Assembly: GCF_015291665.1 (NCBI RefSeq)
Contig: NZ_CP030048.1
Location: 6,200,001 to 6,264,000 of the forward strand
Reading direction: 5' to 3'
Origin: Bradyrhizobium sp. CCBAU 53338
GTDB taxonomy: Bacteria; Pseudomonadota; Alphaproteobacteria; Rhizobiales; Xanthobacteraceae
Length of the DNA stretch: 64,000 nt
This document shows positions 1 through 8,716 of the stretch, piece by piece (within the stretch, counting starts at the first letter, position 1; each line of letters opens with the position of its first letter). The notes beneath the pieces are model-generated. The model was not told the origin of the DNA, did no database searches, and saw nothing but the letters and a program-made list of their open reading frames with translations. The position numbers and the translations under genes were made by a program.

Positions 1-42
1 CGCCCCCAGGAAGCCCGTGACCAGGAGAACGGGGACCGGCAT
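1..42 (-). CDS. CobW-family GTP-binding protein (5' end only)
   Basis: Only the first 14 codons lie in the window, reading MPVPVLLVTGFLGA. This matches the opening strand and the beginning of the Walker A loop (GFLGAGKTT) of CobW/COG0523 GTPases, which act as metal chaperones or insertases. The ATG at 40-42 follows a GGGAG ribosome site and lies 3 bp after the stop of the upstream amidohydrolase gene, so the two are probably cotranscribed. The assignment rests on very few residues. Confidence 0.55.
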   Translation of the reverse strand, partial: MPVPVLLVTGFLGA

Positions 43-45
43 GGA

Positions 46-1536
46 TCAACTCCCGACGACGGGACGGCGCACCGGCTTTCCGGGCCGCGCCGCGACGTCG
101 AGCAAGCCATCGGTGATGAGCGGCTGGCCGCTGACGACGAGATGCCGAACGCCTTCCGACGGCCGGTTCATCGCGGTGAAGGTCGCGCGATCGGAAAGCT
201 TTTCGTAATCGAACACGACGATATCGGCATCAGCGTCCTTGGCAAGCTTGCCCTTGGCACGCATTGCGGGCGTGCTCTGCGACAGGATCTCCGCCGGGAT
301 CAGCGCGCATTTGCGCACGCCTTCGAGCAGCGACACGGTCTTGCGCTCGCGCACCCATTCGCGGATGAATTTCGTGAAGCAGCCGGCCGAGCGGGGATGC
401 GAGGTGGCATCGTCAGGCAACGGCCAGGCGTCGCCGGTGTAGGTCTTGCCGTCCGACGTCGTCCACGGCATCGCGTCGGAGGCGATCGCACCGCCGGGAT
501 AGAGCACCGACATGTCGAGCAGATCGCGGTGATGCGCATTGTGCTCGGTGTCGAGAATGTGCCACAGCACCAGCGAGGACGGATCTTCGGCCTGCGCCTT
601 CAGGAGCTCCTCGCGGTCGTGAAAGCGATAGCCGTCGGTCACGCGCTGCACGGAATCGTAACCGGTGCCGTTGCGCTCGACGAATTGCGGATCGCTGAAG
701 AAGGCGGCGGCCAGCACGGTCGAGCCGGTGCCGTAGGGGTAGGCCTCGACCGTGATGGGCAGGCCCTGCGCCTGCGCCTTCTCGATCAGCACGCGGCAGC
801 GCTCGATGTCGGTCTTGCTCGACGAATTGAAGTGACAGATGTGCATGTGCGCGCCGGTGGCGCCGGCATAGCCGATCAGGCGGATATAAGCCTCCGCCGC
901 ACTTTCAGGGTCGATGCGCGACATGTAGGCGACGTGGGTGAAGGTCGGCACGTCCTGCTTGGCCGCAAGCTGGCACACCGCGGTCAGCTCTTGCACACCG
1001 GCGCCGGGCGCATAGGCATTCAAGATGCCGATACCGATGCCGCCTTCGTCCAGACCCCGCGTGAGGCGCTCGAGGATGCCCGCCACCTCCGCGTCGGTTG
1101 CGACATTGTCCATCCAGCGGCGATCGCGCATGGCGTTGCCGAACGCCTCCAGCGAACTCTCGGCGTTGGATCCCGTCATCGCGCCGATGCGCGCAAAGGC
1201 CCAGTTGGTGGCGGCGCCGTAATTCAGCACGCGACCCTTGCGCGCCTGGCGCTCGTACCACGAGCCGACCGGCAGCACGCCGGCCTCGAGATCGAGCGTC
1301 GTGGTCACGCCGTCGAAGGCCTGCATGCGGTCGGCGGGGATCGACTGGCCGTGGGCGTGCAGATCGATGAAGCCGGGCGCGACCACGAGCCCGGTCGCAT
1401 CGATCACCCGCTCGGCGCCGCCGAGCGAGGCGCCCACCGCGGCAATCTTGCCGTCCACCACCGCCACGTCGCCAATGGCATCCATTCCGCTCGCGGGATC
1501 CACCACCCGGCCGCCAGAGATCACCAAACCGCTCAT
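46..1536 (-). CDS. Amidohydrolase family protein, D-aminoacylase / N-acyl-D-glutamate deacylase type
   Basis: Predicted cytoplasmic metal-dependent hydrolase of 496 residues with the amidohydrolase fold. The protein opens with the typical small beta-sandwich strand (MSGLVISGGRVVDPASGMD). It then has the metal-binding HAHG motif after GFIDL, a central THVAYMS segment and a HICHFNSS segment, and a C-terminal GxxxxGxxADIVVFD-like stretch that closes the sandwich. Together these resemble D-aminoacylases and N-acyl-D-glutamate deacylases, which remove acyl groups from N-acyl-D-amino acids; the exact substrate cannot be read from sequence. I chose the ATG at 1536 because the longer open frame to 1683 adds 49 residues that do not look like the family. 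It is followed after 3 bp by the CobW-type gene, suggesting a metal enzyme transcribed with a metal chaperone. Confidence 0.8.
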   Translation of the reverse strand: MSGLVISGGRVVDPASGMDAIGDVAVVDGKIAAVGASLGGAERVIDATGLVVAPGFIDLHAHGQSIPADRMQAFDGVTTTLDLEAGVLPVGSWYERQARKGRVLNYGAATNWAFARIGAMTGSNAESSLEAFGNAMRDRRWMDNVATDAEVAGILERLTRGLDEGGIGIGILNAYAPGAGVQELTAVCQLAAKQDVPTFTHVAYMSRIDPESAAEAYIRLIGYAGATGAHMHICHFNSSSKTDIERCRVLIEKAQAQGLPITVEAYPYGTGSTVLAAAFFSDPQFVERNGTGYDSVQRVTDGYRFHDREELLKAQAEDPSSLVLWHILDTEHNAHHRDLLDMSVLYPGGAIASDAMPWTTSDGKTYTGDAWPLPDDATSHPRSAGCFTKFIREWVRERKTVSLLEGVRKCALIPAEILSQSTPAMRAKGKLAKDADADIVVFDYEKLSDRATFTAMNRPSEGVRHLVVSGQPLITDGLLDVAARPGKPVRRPVVGS

Positions 1537-1936
1537 ATCGCCACTCCGCCACGCTATTTCCAAAGCCCCCAAAGGTCCGGCAACAGCTTCGGAGGCGAGA
1601 CCAGCCGCATCGCGCACCGTCCCGTCGCGCATCAAGGCAGATTTTTTGATGAACCACCACCGCCACTGAAGCCGACACAGCATGCAGATTGCTGCCCGCC
1701 ATTGCGGAGGTCGCGCAGATGGATGCAGTCCCGGGTTGCATCTCGGCCGAGGCCAAGCTATTGGATGCGCGCATTTTCATTTTGGAGGCGACCATGTCGA
1801 CGACTGCACGCTTCCCGGGTTCGCCGCGCGATATTTGACGCGCCTGCCCGGGACCCATGTCCCAGGTGAACCACAAATCTCCAAATCGACTCTCATCTGC
1901 CGCGGCCATCGGTGCCGCGATTGAGAACCTATTGGC
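1537..1936. other. Intergenic stretch, no supported gene
   Basis: This 400-base gap separates two divergent genes and must hold both promoters. Open frames cross it on both strands but continue into the neighbouring genes in the wrong frame, and none has a convincing ribosome site. I see no clear promoter hexamers, hairpin terminator or repeat. Confidence 0.5.
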
Positions 1937-3067
1937 ATGACACCCCATCTTCTGCCGGCCCCCTGTCAGGCGGCCGGGCGCTCCGACCTGCTCGAACGCA
2001 GGCTTCGGCGATATCATCCGCACGTCCAGGGCGCGGTGCGCGCGCTGGCCATGCGCCATCCGCGCGTCGCCGATCTTGCTTTGAGCTTTCCCGCGCTTCT
2101 CTTCGCACTGGCCGATCCGCAGGCCCGGCGCGATCCTGCATGCGCGATCGCCTCCGCGATCGACGGCGCCGCCCTCGCGCAAGTCGCTGCCCTTGTCGAT
2201 CTGCCGATGTGGCTGCGCAAGATGCCGCCGGAGGCGTTCGTGCGTCCGATTCCCCCGCTGCCCAATGGCGAGCTTTTTCGCCGGCAGATCGCGAACCATC
2301 TTCCGCGTTCTCCAAAACTTGCGCCGGCCTGGCTTCAGCTCGTGGCCGATGCTGCCGCGCTCGCGCATGAGCCGCTGGCAGCGTGGATCGCGCGCGAATA
2401 TGTCCGCGATCCGTCGCAGGTGCCGCCTGCAAGGTTACGGCGCATCGCGCTTTGGGCCTGGTTCTCGGCTGAGCCCGCGACGACAGGGCACGACCTGATC
2501 GAGCGGCCGTGGACGCCGAACATGCGGATCGACGCCGCACGCTCGGCTGCGAGTGATTGGGAAATCGCAGTTGCCCTGCATGCAAATCTGGGGCGACAGC
2601 CGATCGCCGATATGTGGCTGCGGGCGGGCCGGTTGGCGGGTTACGAGTTCCTGCCTCTGGATTCGATTGCTGCAATCACCGAAGAGGCAAAGGCCATGCG
2701 GAATTGCCTCCGGACCTACGCCGGCAACCTCGCGCATGATCAAACGCGGATTTGGGGCGTGCGGAAGGACGGCAAACGCGTCGCGACGCTACAGATCGCC
2801 CGCCGCTATCGCGACCCGCTGCCAAACATCGTGCAGCTCAAGGGACCCGGCAATAGCGAGGTCTCACGCGAGGTGTGGTGGGCCGCACGTCAATGGCTGC
2901 ACAAGCACGATTTGTCGCAGGTCGTGATCCGGCCGCGCAACTGGGGAACAGCGCCGCTCGATCGCGACAGCTGGGTGTCGCTGTGGCGACCCTACTGGCT
3001 CGCCAAGCGCCGCATCCCCGACTGGCTGCCGTTGGCTCCGTCGCGCGAGGCGCTGGGCGCGCTGTGA
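1937..3067 (+). CDS. PcfJ-like domain protein of unknown function
   Basis: A 376-residue protein with no signal peptide or membrane segment. Its C-terminal half contains a PcfJ-like core: a helix ending in EEAKAMRNCLRTYAGN, then DQTRIWGVRKDGKRVATLQI. This matches the family pattern 'M-x-HCV-x-x-Y ... I-x-x-x-R ... GxxxATLEI', though the usual HC is NC here. PcfJ-like proteins are named from conjugative plasmids but are widespread on chromosomes with no established activity. The N-terminal 200 residues are Ala- and Pro-rich, helical-looking and unrecognised. A final Trp-rich region (around 300-360) may be part of the fold. It is convergent with the 2H phosphoesterase/helicase pair. Function unknown. 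Confidence 0.7.
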   Translation: MTPHLLPAPCQAAGRSDLLERRLRRYHPHVQGAVRALAMRHPRVADLALSFPALLFALADPQARRDPACAIASAIDGAALAQVAALVDLPMWLRKMPPEAFVRPIPPLPNGELFRRQIANHLPRSPKLAPAWLQLVADAAALAHEPLAAWIAREYVRDPSQVPPARLRRIALWAWFSAEPATTGHDLIERPWTPNMRIDAARSAASDWEIAVALHANLGRQPIADMWLRAGRLAGYEFLPLDSIAAITEEAKAMRNCLRTYAGNLAHDQTRIWGVRKDGKRVATLQIARRYRDPLPNIVQLKGPGNSEVSREVWWAARQWLHKHDLSQVVIRPRNWGTAPLDRDSWVSLWRPYWLAKRRIPDWLPLAPSREALGAL

Positions 3068-3382
3068 ATGAGCGAAGCCGTTGGTACAGCGTTGACCTCG
3101 AGCCATCCGTCCGGCTTTCCCACTTCGCGATCGAGGGTGGCCGAGCTGACTTTCTTCCCCGGCAGGTTCACTCCCGTTCTGCGCAAGCTGAGCGCAATTG
3201 GCGTCATGGCACCTCTGATCCCCCTCCAACCGGCCCTAAACTACAGGACGCGCCCGGCCGTTGCCACGCGGGATCAATGAGGAGGAGCGTTCGATTGTGC
3301 ACAGATCGTCAGCGGTCGAGAATCGGTACGATGCTGTCGATCCTCAAGCGGCTCGCGACCACGCGATCGCGTTCTCGACCGA
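3068..3382. other. Intergenic stretch between convergent genes
   Basis: These 315 bases lie between the 3' ends of the PcfJ-like gene and the 2H phosphoesterase gene. Small open frames here have no ribosome site and no recognisable product. I see no strong hairpin with a T-tract. Confidence 0.45.
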
Positions 3383-3946
3383 TTACGCCGCCAGTCTCCG
3401 CTCAGCGACAATCCGTACGGGCGGAAACACAACGCAATCCACCACGTCGAACGTCACTTCGATGCTGCGATCGAACGCCAGCGCAAAGGCAATGGCATCA
3501 TTGCGCCGTTCGTTAGCGACGCCAGTGCCAAGCGTACAGTGCGGCGTCCACGCGCCGGGCCGATAATGAGGACGACAATGTGATGGATCGATTGCCGCGC
3601 TGACAGCACGATGGATGCGGGCCAGAGCCTCCTCGACCTCCGGCTCCGCCCAGAGGACCAGCGGAGAACCTTCAAACCAGCGAATTCGCTTGAACGCGAT
3701 GCGCAATTGGGTTTCGCCAGCTGTGGCTGCCAGCAGGGCTTCCCATGCGGTCCTTTCATCGATCGCGGGGCCGTCGTAGATCGCAAATGTAAAATGCGGA
3801 CGGTAGCCGAGCGCACGCATGGACGGCTCGGCCTCGAACGCACCGACCTGATCCCACAACCGCTCGATCTCGCCCGCTGAACCGTTATCGGCCCGGATGT
3901 TGATCGCCAATGCCAAGGGCTCACCTCGATGGAGCTGCCTACGCAA
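3383..3946 (-). CDS. 2H phosphoesterase superfamily protein (2'-5' RNA ligase-like)
   Basis: A 187-residue cytoplasmic protein with the two HxT motifs that define 2H phosphoesterases: H51-F-T53 in a PHFTFAI strand and H136-C-T138 in a PHCTLGT strand. Members cleave or form 2',5'- or cyclic phosphodiester bonds, for example in RNA end processing (ThpR-like) or nucleotide cyclic phosphate hydrolysis. The spacing and length fit the ThpR/LigT group. Its start overlaps the end of the upstream NERD-helicase gene by 8 bases, so the two are translationally coupled. Start codons slightly further in (TTG near residue 11) cannot be excluded. The RNA or nucleotide substrate is unknown. Confidence 0.75.
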   Translation of the reverse strand: MRRQLHRGEPLALAINIRADNGSAGEIERLWDQVGAFEAEPSMRALGYRPHFTFAIYDGPAIDERTAWEALLAATAGETQLRIAFKRIRWFEGSPLVLWAEPEVEEALARIHRAVSAAIDPSHCRPHYRPGAWTPHCTLGTGVANERRNDAIAFALAFDRSIEVTFDVVDCVVFPPVRIVAERRLAA

Positions 3947-5756
3947 TCAAACGCTGCACCAGCGCCGACTCACTCGAGTAGGTCAAAAGCGCCTCGTGAG
4001 TCGCGCGGGTAACTCCGACATACGTCAGTCGAACACATTCCTCGATCGTCTCGCCGTGGCGGCCAAGCATGCCCAACCCTGCAATCGCGACGCACGGAAA
4101 CTCGAGTCCTTTCGCCGTGTGCATACTCAACAAGCGCACAGCGACACGCTTCGTCGAAATTCTGTTCTTGTTGTTCTTGGCCATATCGATCGGCACGTCA
4201 TGCTTGGCGAGGATCTGAGCGACCCGCTCCCCAATCCAGTGCTCCGGATAAAGGCAGGCCATTTGCGGCCACTCATACCCGGCCTTTTTCCGCCCGAGGA
4301 ACCACTCGGCGACGCAGTGAGCTTCTGCGTCGATGCTCACACATTGCCGTACATCCGGCGCCAGGCCTTGCCGACCCGCATCTTCGGGCAGCAGGATGGG
4401 ATTCTCGTCATCGGCGGTCGTGCCGGGAGCACCGATCACGTCGGAAGCGAAGCGTCTCGCAAAGGCAACGATCTGCGCAGTATTGCGGTAGTTGACTTTC
4501 AGCACGGTCGTTCTGCCCGACGCTTCAATTCCGAGCTGCTTCCATACCGGGCGCTCACGTCCCTTGTAGATGGCCTGTATGTCGTCGTAGACGACCATCA
4601 ACGCCTTCGTGCGCGGGTTCACCATCTTGGCCGCAAGCGCGAGCCATTGCGGCTCGAAGTCGTGTGCCTCGTCGATCAGGACGGCGTCGTACTGCCCCAT
4701 GGGGATATGCCCCTGATCGACAGCCTTCATGACCTCCGAAACGCTCGCAGCCAGTCGCTTTGCGTAGTCCGGATAGTCTCGCTCGGATGGAGCCGGAATC
4801 CCATACGTCCGCAGCATCCGGTAACACCAGCCATGAAAGGTAAGAACCTGCACGCGATGCTCCACGCCCCGATCCTGCATGGCATCCTCAAGTCGGCCCG
4901 CGATGCCATTGGCGTAACACAGGATGAGCACCGGCCTTGTCGCCCCGCGCGCCAGATACTCGGCGCGAAAGGCGAGGATCAGCGTCTTGCCCGATCCGGC
5001 AACGCCGCGAATGATCCGATGGCCCTCGCCCAGGCTGCGCGCGATCTGCTCCTGATGCATATCCATGACCGCGAGCGTCCGGTCGGACGGATCAGGCACG
5101 GGCGCTTCGTCCAGCGGCAAGGCAATCTGCCGTATGCGGATCTCGGGAAACAGCAGCGCACGCAGCCGGTCGAACTGCGGCATCGACAGCGGCTCTTCGA
5201 AGCGCGGCGGGACCATGCGCCACAATCTGCAGCGGAATTCTTCCGGGTCTGCGCTCTCGGTCATTTCATCCTTGAACACACACAGGTGCCCGGCGAGCAC
5301 CTCCCTGAGATCGGTCTGGTCGAATTGCCGGCGCGTGATGTTGGTGAATACGACACCGAAGCCGAACGGAACGATGGATTTGCCCATGAAGCGATGGCCG
5401 GGCGGAAACAGCAATTGCCCGTCCCGTTCCAGCGTGCGCACAACATCGAACGTATACTTGCGCGCCTGCTCCAGGGGATTGCTTTCGCGCACGATGCCGC
5501 GCGCCGTCAGCAATTCGACGTTGCCCTTGTCGGCCGACACGATCGACTCCAGACGCCAGTCCTTCACCTCGAGCACGAGCAGGCCGTTTGCCGGGTGAAC
5601 GATGATGAAGTCCGGATGCCGATTGCGAGGGCCCACCGGGAGATTGTGCCAAACGACGGCATTCTCCTCGAGGAAGTCCTTGAGGCGCTCCGCGAGCCGC
5701 AACTCGCCGCGCGTGTCGAAGCGCGCGAAGCCGAGGCTGGGGATCAGTGTCGCCAT
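3939..5756 (-). CDS. NERD-domain UvrD/Rep-type superfamily I helicase
   Basis: A 605-residue fusion. Residues about 15-110 form a NERD (nuclease-related) domain that keeps a PD-(D/E)xK-like signature: D49 in HPDFIIV and E63-V-K65 in LVLEVKDW. Residues about 225-605 are a UvrD-like motor: Walker A GVAGSGKT (K257), Walker B with DEAH at 362-365, a YRNT motif, and the late motifs LLSMHTAKGLEF and YVGVTRA. Such proteins are predicted to translocate on DNA or RNA and sometimes belong to defence or repair modules. The gene overlaps the following 2H phosphoesterase gene by 8 bases. The NERD catalytic-looking residues suggest it may be a nuclease-helicase rather than a pure motor, which is inference. 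Confidence 0.85.
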   Translation of the reverse strand: MATLIPSLGFARFDTRGELRLAERLKDFLEENAVVWHNLPVGPRNRHPDFIIVHPANGLLVLEVKDWRLESIVSADKGNVELLTARGIVRESNPLEQARKYTFDVVRTLERDGQLLFPPGHRFMGKSIVPFGFGVVFTNITRRQFDQTDLREVLAGHLCVFKDEMTESADPEEFRCRLWRMVPPRFEEPLSMPQFDRLRALLFPEIRIRQIALPLDEAPVPDPSDRTLAVMDMHQEQIARSLGEGHRIIRGVAGSGKTLILAFRAEYLARGATRPVLILCYANGIAGRLEDAMQDRGVEHRVQVLTFHGWCYRMLRTYGIPAPSERDYPDYAKRLAASVSEVMKAVDQGHIPMGQYDAVLIDEAHDFEPQWLALAAKMVNPRTKALMVVYDDIQAIYKGRERPVWKQLGIEASGRTTVLKVNYRNTAQIVAFARRFASDVIGAPGTTADDENPILLPEDAGRQGLAPDVRQCVSIDAEAHCVAEWFLGRKKAGYEWPQMACLYPEHWIGERVAQILAKHDVPIDMAKNNKNRISTKRVAVRLLSMHTAKGLEFPCVAIAGLGMLGRHGETIEECVRLTYVGVTRATHEALLTYSSESALVQRLIA

Positions 5757-5930
5757 GTGCGTCCGAGAGGTTGAGAGCCAACTCGAAAGCCTAACATGAC
5801 CTCGGCACGCTGTGGACCAATGCGCGCAGGTCTGCGACCTCGCAACTCAGGGGCTATTCCGGTGACTTTTTCTGGAAGACCCATCGGGCCGGGGCGACTT
5901 CAAGCGCATCCGATGGCGTTCTGAAATAGC

Positions 5931-6005
5931 TGGCGCTCCCTAGGGGAATCGAACCCCTGTTTCAGCCTTGAGAGGGCCGCGTCCTAACCGCTAGACGAAG
6001 GGAGC
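5931..6005 (-). tRNA. tRNA-Glu (anticodon CTC)
   Basis: The reverse strand folds as a standard tRNA. The acceptor is GCTCCCT pairing with AGGGAGC, the D-arm contains TAGCGGTTAGGAC, the anticodon stem closes the loop CTCTCAA (anticodon CTC), and the T-arm is CAGGGG-TTCGATTC-CCCT. G73 and an encoded CCA follow (plus-strand TGG at 5931-5933). CTC decodes GAG. The 174 bases between it and the helicase gene hold no recognisable gene or second copy of the tRNA end. Confidence 0.95.
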
Positions 6006-6061
6006 GTGAGGGCTAGCCAATAGCCTCGAAATTTGTCCGCCGCAAGGACTGAACCGGCCTT

Positions 6062-6406
6062 TTATGGCTCATTGGCAAATTTCAGCTTTCCGGCCGGCTT
6101 GAGCGTGCGGGCGTCGAAGGTGCGGATCTCGGTGACCCCGCCGATATCGAGCGTGACCACGAGGCGGTCGCCGGCGATGCCGGTGGAGACGATCCTGGCG
6201 CCCTTCGGCAGGGTGGCGGTGACGTCGCCTGCGGTTTCCACCGCCCTTCCCTCCGACTTGAAAAGGCGGTAGCCCACCGCGATCAGGACGGCGCAGACGG
6301 CCAGCGCCGTGGTCAGCCCCGCGATCAGCATCATCCGCCGCACCCGCGCGAACAGCGCGGCCTGCTCGGGGGTCGGTTCGGGAACAGCGGTATCAGACGT
6401 CGTCAT
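6062..6406 (-). CDS. Single-pass membrane protein of unknown function
   Basis: A 114-residue protein. It has a short acidic N-terminus, an amphipathic basic segment (ARVRRMM), one hydrophobic helix (about residues 27-48, IAGLTTALAVCAVLIAVGY), and a C-terminal domain of about 60 residues. That domain holds a repeated beta pattern (GARIVSTGIAGDRLVVTLDI, then GVTEIRTFDART) and is presumably periplasmic. I do not recognise a characterised family. The ATG at 6404-6406 was chosen over a longer frame because the extension is Ser/Arg-rich and runs over rluD. Its start codon overlaps that of the divergent rluD. Confidence 0.7.
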   Translation of the reverse strand: MTTSDTAVPEPTPEQAALFARVRRMMLIAGLTTALAVCAVLIAVGYRLFKSEGRAVETAGDVTATLPKGARIVSTGIAGDRLVVTLDIGGVTEIRTFDARTLKPAGKLKFANEP

Positions 6407-7412
6407 GGAAAGCTCAGGTTCAGCGCAAAGGTTGGAAGTCGTGGTCGAAGGCGACGAGGGCTCGGCCCGGCTCGACCGCGTGCTGGCGGCGCGCCTGCCG
6501 GAGCTGTCGCGATCAAGGCTCAAAGCCCTGATTCTGGCGGGCGCGGTGAGCCTCGAGGCCGCCGAGATCCGCGACCCCGCTTATCACGTCGCTTCAGGCG
6601 ATACGATCATAATCGACGTGCCGGAGGCGGCCCCGCCCGAGCCCAAGGGCGAGGATATCGCGCTGGATATCGTGTTCGAGGACGACGACATCATCGTCAT
6701 CAACAAGCCGAAAGGGCTGGTGGTGCACCCCGCGGCCGGGCACGAGACCGGCACGCTGGTGAACGCGCTGATCGCCCATTGCGGCACTTCGCTGTCGGGC
6801 ATCGGCGGGGTGCGCCGGCCCGGCATCGTGCACCGGCTCGACAAGGACACGACCGGGCTGATGGTGGTCGCCAAGAACGATCTCGCGCACGCCTCGCTCA
6901 CCGCCCAATTCGCCGACCACGGCCGCACCGGGCCGATGCGGCGCGGCTACATGGCGTTCGCCTGGGGGTTGCCGGGCCGCCATCGCGGCACGGTCGATGC
7001 GCCGATCGATCGCCATCCGCATGCGCGGGAAAAGATGGCGGTGCGCCAGGGCGGCCGCGAAGCGGTGACCCATTGGGAGCTGCTGGAGAGTTTCAACGGG
7101 CGCGACGGCAAGCCGGTCGCGGCACTGCTCGCCTGCGAGCTCGAGACCGGGCGCACCCACCAGATCCGCGTTCACCTCGCCCATATCGGCCACCCCCTGA
7201 TGGGCGATACGGTCTACGGCCCGCATTTCAAGACCAAGGCGAACCAGCTCGGCCCCGAGTCGCAGGCGGCTTTGGCGGCCCTCGGACGGCAAGCTCTGCA
7301 CGCTTATTTACTGGTACTCGAGCACCCCCGATCCGGAGAACTTCTTCACTGGGAGGCCGGCTTGCCGGAGGATTTGCTTCTCCTGGAAAGCGCCCTGAAA
7401 GCGGCGCTATGA
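6405..7412 (+). CDS. rluD: Ribosomal large subunit pseudouridine synthase D family (RluA/RluD)
   Basis: A 335-residue RNA-modifying enzyme that isomerises uridine to pseudouridine in 23S rRNA; E. coli RluD acts on helix 69. An S4 RNA-binding domain occupies about residues 15-75 (SARLDRVLAARLPELSRSRLKALI). The catalytic domain follows with the conserved HRLDKDTTGLMVVAK motif, whose Asp is the nucleophile, and a later GRTHQIRVHLAHIGHPLMGD block. The ATG at 6405 shares two bases with the start codon of the divergent membrane-protein gene. RluA-family members differ in target, so the D assignment rests on overall length and the S4 domain. Confidence 0.88.
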   Translation: MESSGSAQRLEVVVEGDEGSARLDRVLAARLPELSRSRLKALILAGAVSLEAAEIRDPAYHVASGDTIIIDVPEAAPPEPKGEDIALDIVFEDDDIIVINKPKGLVVHPAAGHETGTLVNALIAHCGTSLSGIGGVRRPGIVHRLDKDTTGLMVVAKNDLAHASLTAQFADHGRTGPMRRGYMAFAWGLPGRHRGTVDAPIDRHPHAREKMAVRQGGREAVTHWELLESFNGRDGKPVAALLACELETGRTHQIRVHLAHIGHPLMGDTVYGPHFKTKANQLGPESQAALAALGRQALHAYLLVLEHPRSGELLHWEAGLPEDLLLLESALKAAL

Positions 7413-7628
7413 CGCAGGGCCTCTGAGAAAAGCCTTACCTTACAAAAAGTTATAGCTGCCACACGGGGACGTGACGTCAGCAATCCTTCCCTTTTTGCCC
7501 CCCGATAGGGTATATTGCGCCTGCGTTGGAAATGACCAACGGAACATCGCAGCCCGGCCGGCTTTGACAAAGCGGTCGTCTGCCTGGCCCGCCGCTATCG
7601 GGGGCCTGAACCTTTGGAGGGCTTACCA

Positions 7629-8528
7629 ATGGCCCGTACCGCTGCTCTGCCGGTCCTCAATGGAGAATCCGGCCTTTCTCGCTACCTCGCCGAGATCCGC
7701 AAGTTCCCGATGCTGGAACCCCAGCAGGAATACATGCTCGCCAAGCGTTGGCGCGAGCATGACGATCGCGACGCGGCACATCAACTCGTCACCAGCCATC
7801 TCCGGCTCGTCGCCAAGATCGCCATGGGCTATCGCGGCTACGGCTTGCCGATCTCCGAGGTCGTCTCGGAAGGCAACGTCGGCCTGATGCAGGCGGTGAA
7901 GCGTTTCGAACCCGAAAAGGGCTTCCGTCTCGCCACCTATGCGATGTGGTGGATCAAGGCGTCGATTCAAGAGTACATCCTGCGTTCCTGGTCGCTCGTG
8001 AAGATGGGCACCACCGCGAACCAGAAGAAGCTGTTCTTCAACCTGCGCAAGGCCAAGAGCAAGATCAACGCGCTGGACGAGGGCGATCTCCGCCCCGACC
8101 AGGTGAAGATCATTGCCAAGCGCCTCGGCGTCACCGATCAGGACGTGATCGACATGAACCGCCGCCTCGGTGGCGATGCGTCGCTCAACGCGCCGATCCG
8201 GGACGACGGCGAAGCCGGCGAATGGCAGGACTGGCTGGTCGACAATACGCCCAACCAGGAAGCCATGATGGCGGAGCACGAGGAATATGATCACCGCCGT
8301 GACGCGCTGAACGGCGCTATGGGCGTGCTCAACCCGCGCGAACGCCGCATCTTCGAGGCACGCCGCCTCGCCGATGAGCCGATGACGCTGGAAGACCTTG
8401 CTGCCGAGTTCGGCGTGTCGCGCGAGCGCGTCCGCCAGATCGAGGTCCGCGCCTTCGAGAAGGTGCAGTCCGCGGTCAAGGGCACGATCGCAAGGGCCGA
8501 ACAGGCCGCGCTGGAAGCCGCGCATTAA
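7629..8528 (+). CDS. rpoH: Heat-shock RNA polymerase sigma factor RpoH (sigma-32 type)
   Basis: A 299-residue sigma-70 family factor directing RNA polymerase to heat-shock promoters. Region 2 includes GYRGYGLPISEVVSEGNVGL and the aromatic YAMWWIKASIQEY segment. The RpoH box QKKLFFNLR lies at residues 132-140 and separates it from RpoD-type factors. Region 4 ends with the helix-turn-helix FGVSRERVRQIEVRAF. The start is the ATG at 7629, eight bases after a GGAGGG ribosome site; a frame beginning 15 bases earlier would sit on that site. The 216 bases upstream must hold its promoter, but I could not assign hexamers with confidence. Bradyrhizobium carries several rpoH paralogues, and which one this is cannot be told here. 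Confidence 0.93.
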   Translation: MARTAALPVLNGESGLSRYLAEIRKFPMLEPQQEYMLAKRWREHDDRDAAHQLVTSHLRLVAKIAMGYRGYGLPISEVVSEGNVGLMQAVKRFEPEKGFRLATYAMWWIKASIQEYILRSWSLVKMGTTANQKKLFFNLRKAKSKINALDEGDLRPDQVKIIAKRLGVTDQDVIDMNRRLGGDASLNAPIRDDGEAGEWQDWLVDNTPNQEAMMAEHEEYDHRRDALNGAMGVLNPRERRIFEARRLADEPMTLEDLAAEFGVSRERVRQIEVRAFEKVQSAVKGTIARAEQAALEAAH

Positions 8529-8574
8529 GCGCGGCTTTTTCCGGCGCCAGAGATTGGCGGATCGACAAGCGACG

Positions 8575-8604
8575 AAAAGCCGGCGGCAACGCCGGCTTTT
8601 TTGT
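8575..8604 (+). terminator. Rho-independent terminator after rpoH
   Basis: A perfect 11-bp stem, AAAAGCCGGCG with CGCCGGCTTTT, closes a GCAA tetraloop and runs into a T-tract. It lies 46 bases after the rpoH stop codon. Confidence 0.88.
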
Positions 8605-8716
8605 CGTGTGAGCCGGAGCATGGTCGCGAGGGGCGCCGGCGGGACATCTTGAACGCACGTGGCCGGTCAACCGACCAAAGATGATCGGGCCACATCCAAA
8701 GGAACGGACACGCGCC

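Noticed and set aside
142..1869. 575-residue plus-strand frame opposite the amidohydrolase
   Set aside because: Shadow frame without ribosome site or recognisable domain; the minus-strand gene explains the region.
3897..5774. 625-residue plus-strand frame opposite the NERD helicase
   Set aside because: Arg/His-rich shadow; the helicase motifs are on the minus strand.
5757..6005. tRNA-Glu as an island insertion site for the helicase cluster
   Set aside because: The cluster lies on the tRNA 3' side, but I found no second copy of the tRNA end and no integrase in the window.
7413..7628. Heat-shock promoter before rpoH
   Set aside because: TATATT at 7511 is present, but no -35 of either class is at the right distance, so I did not call it.
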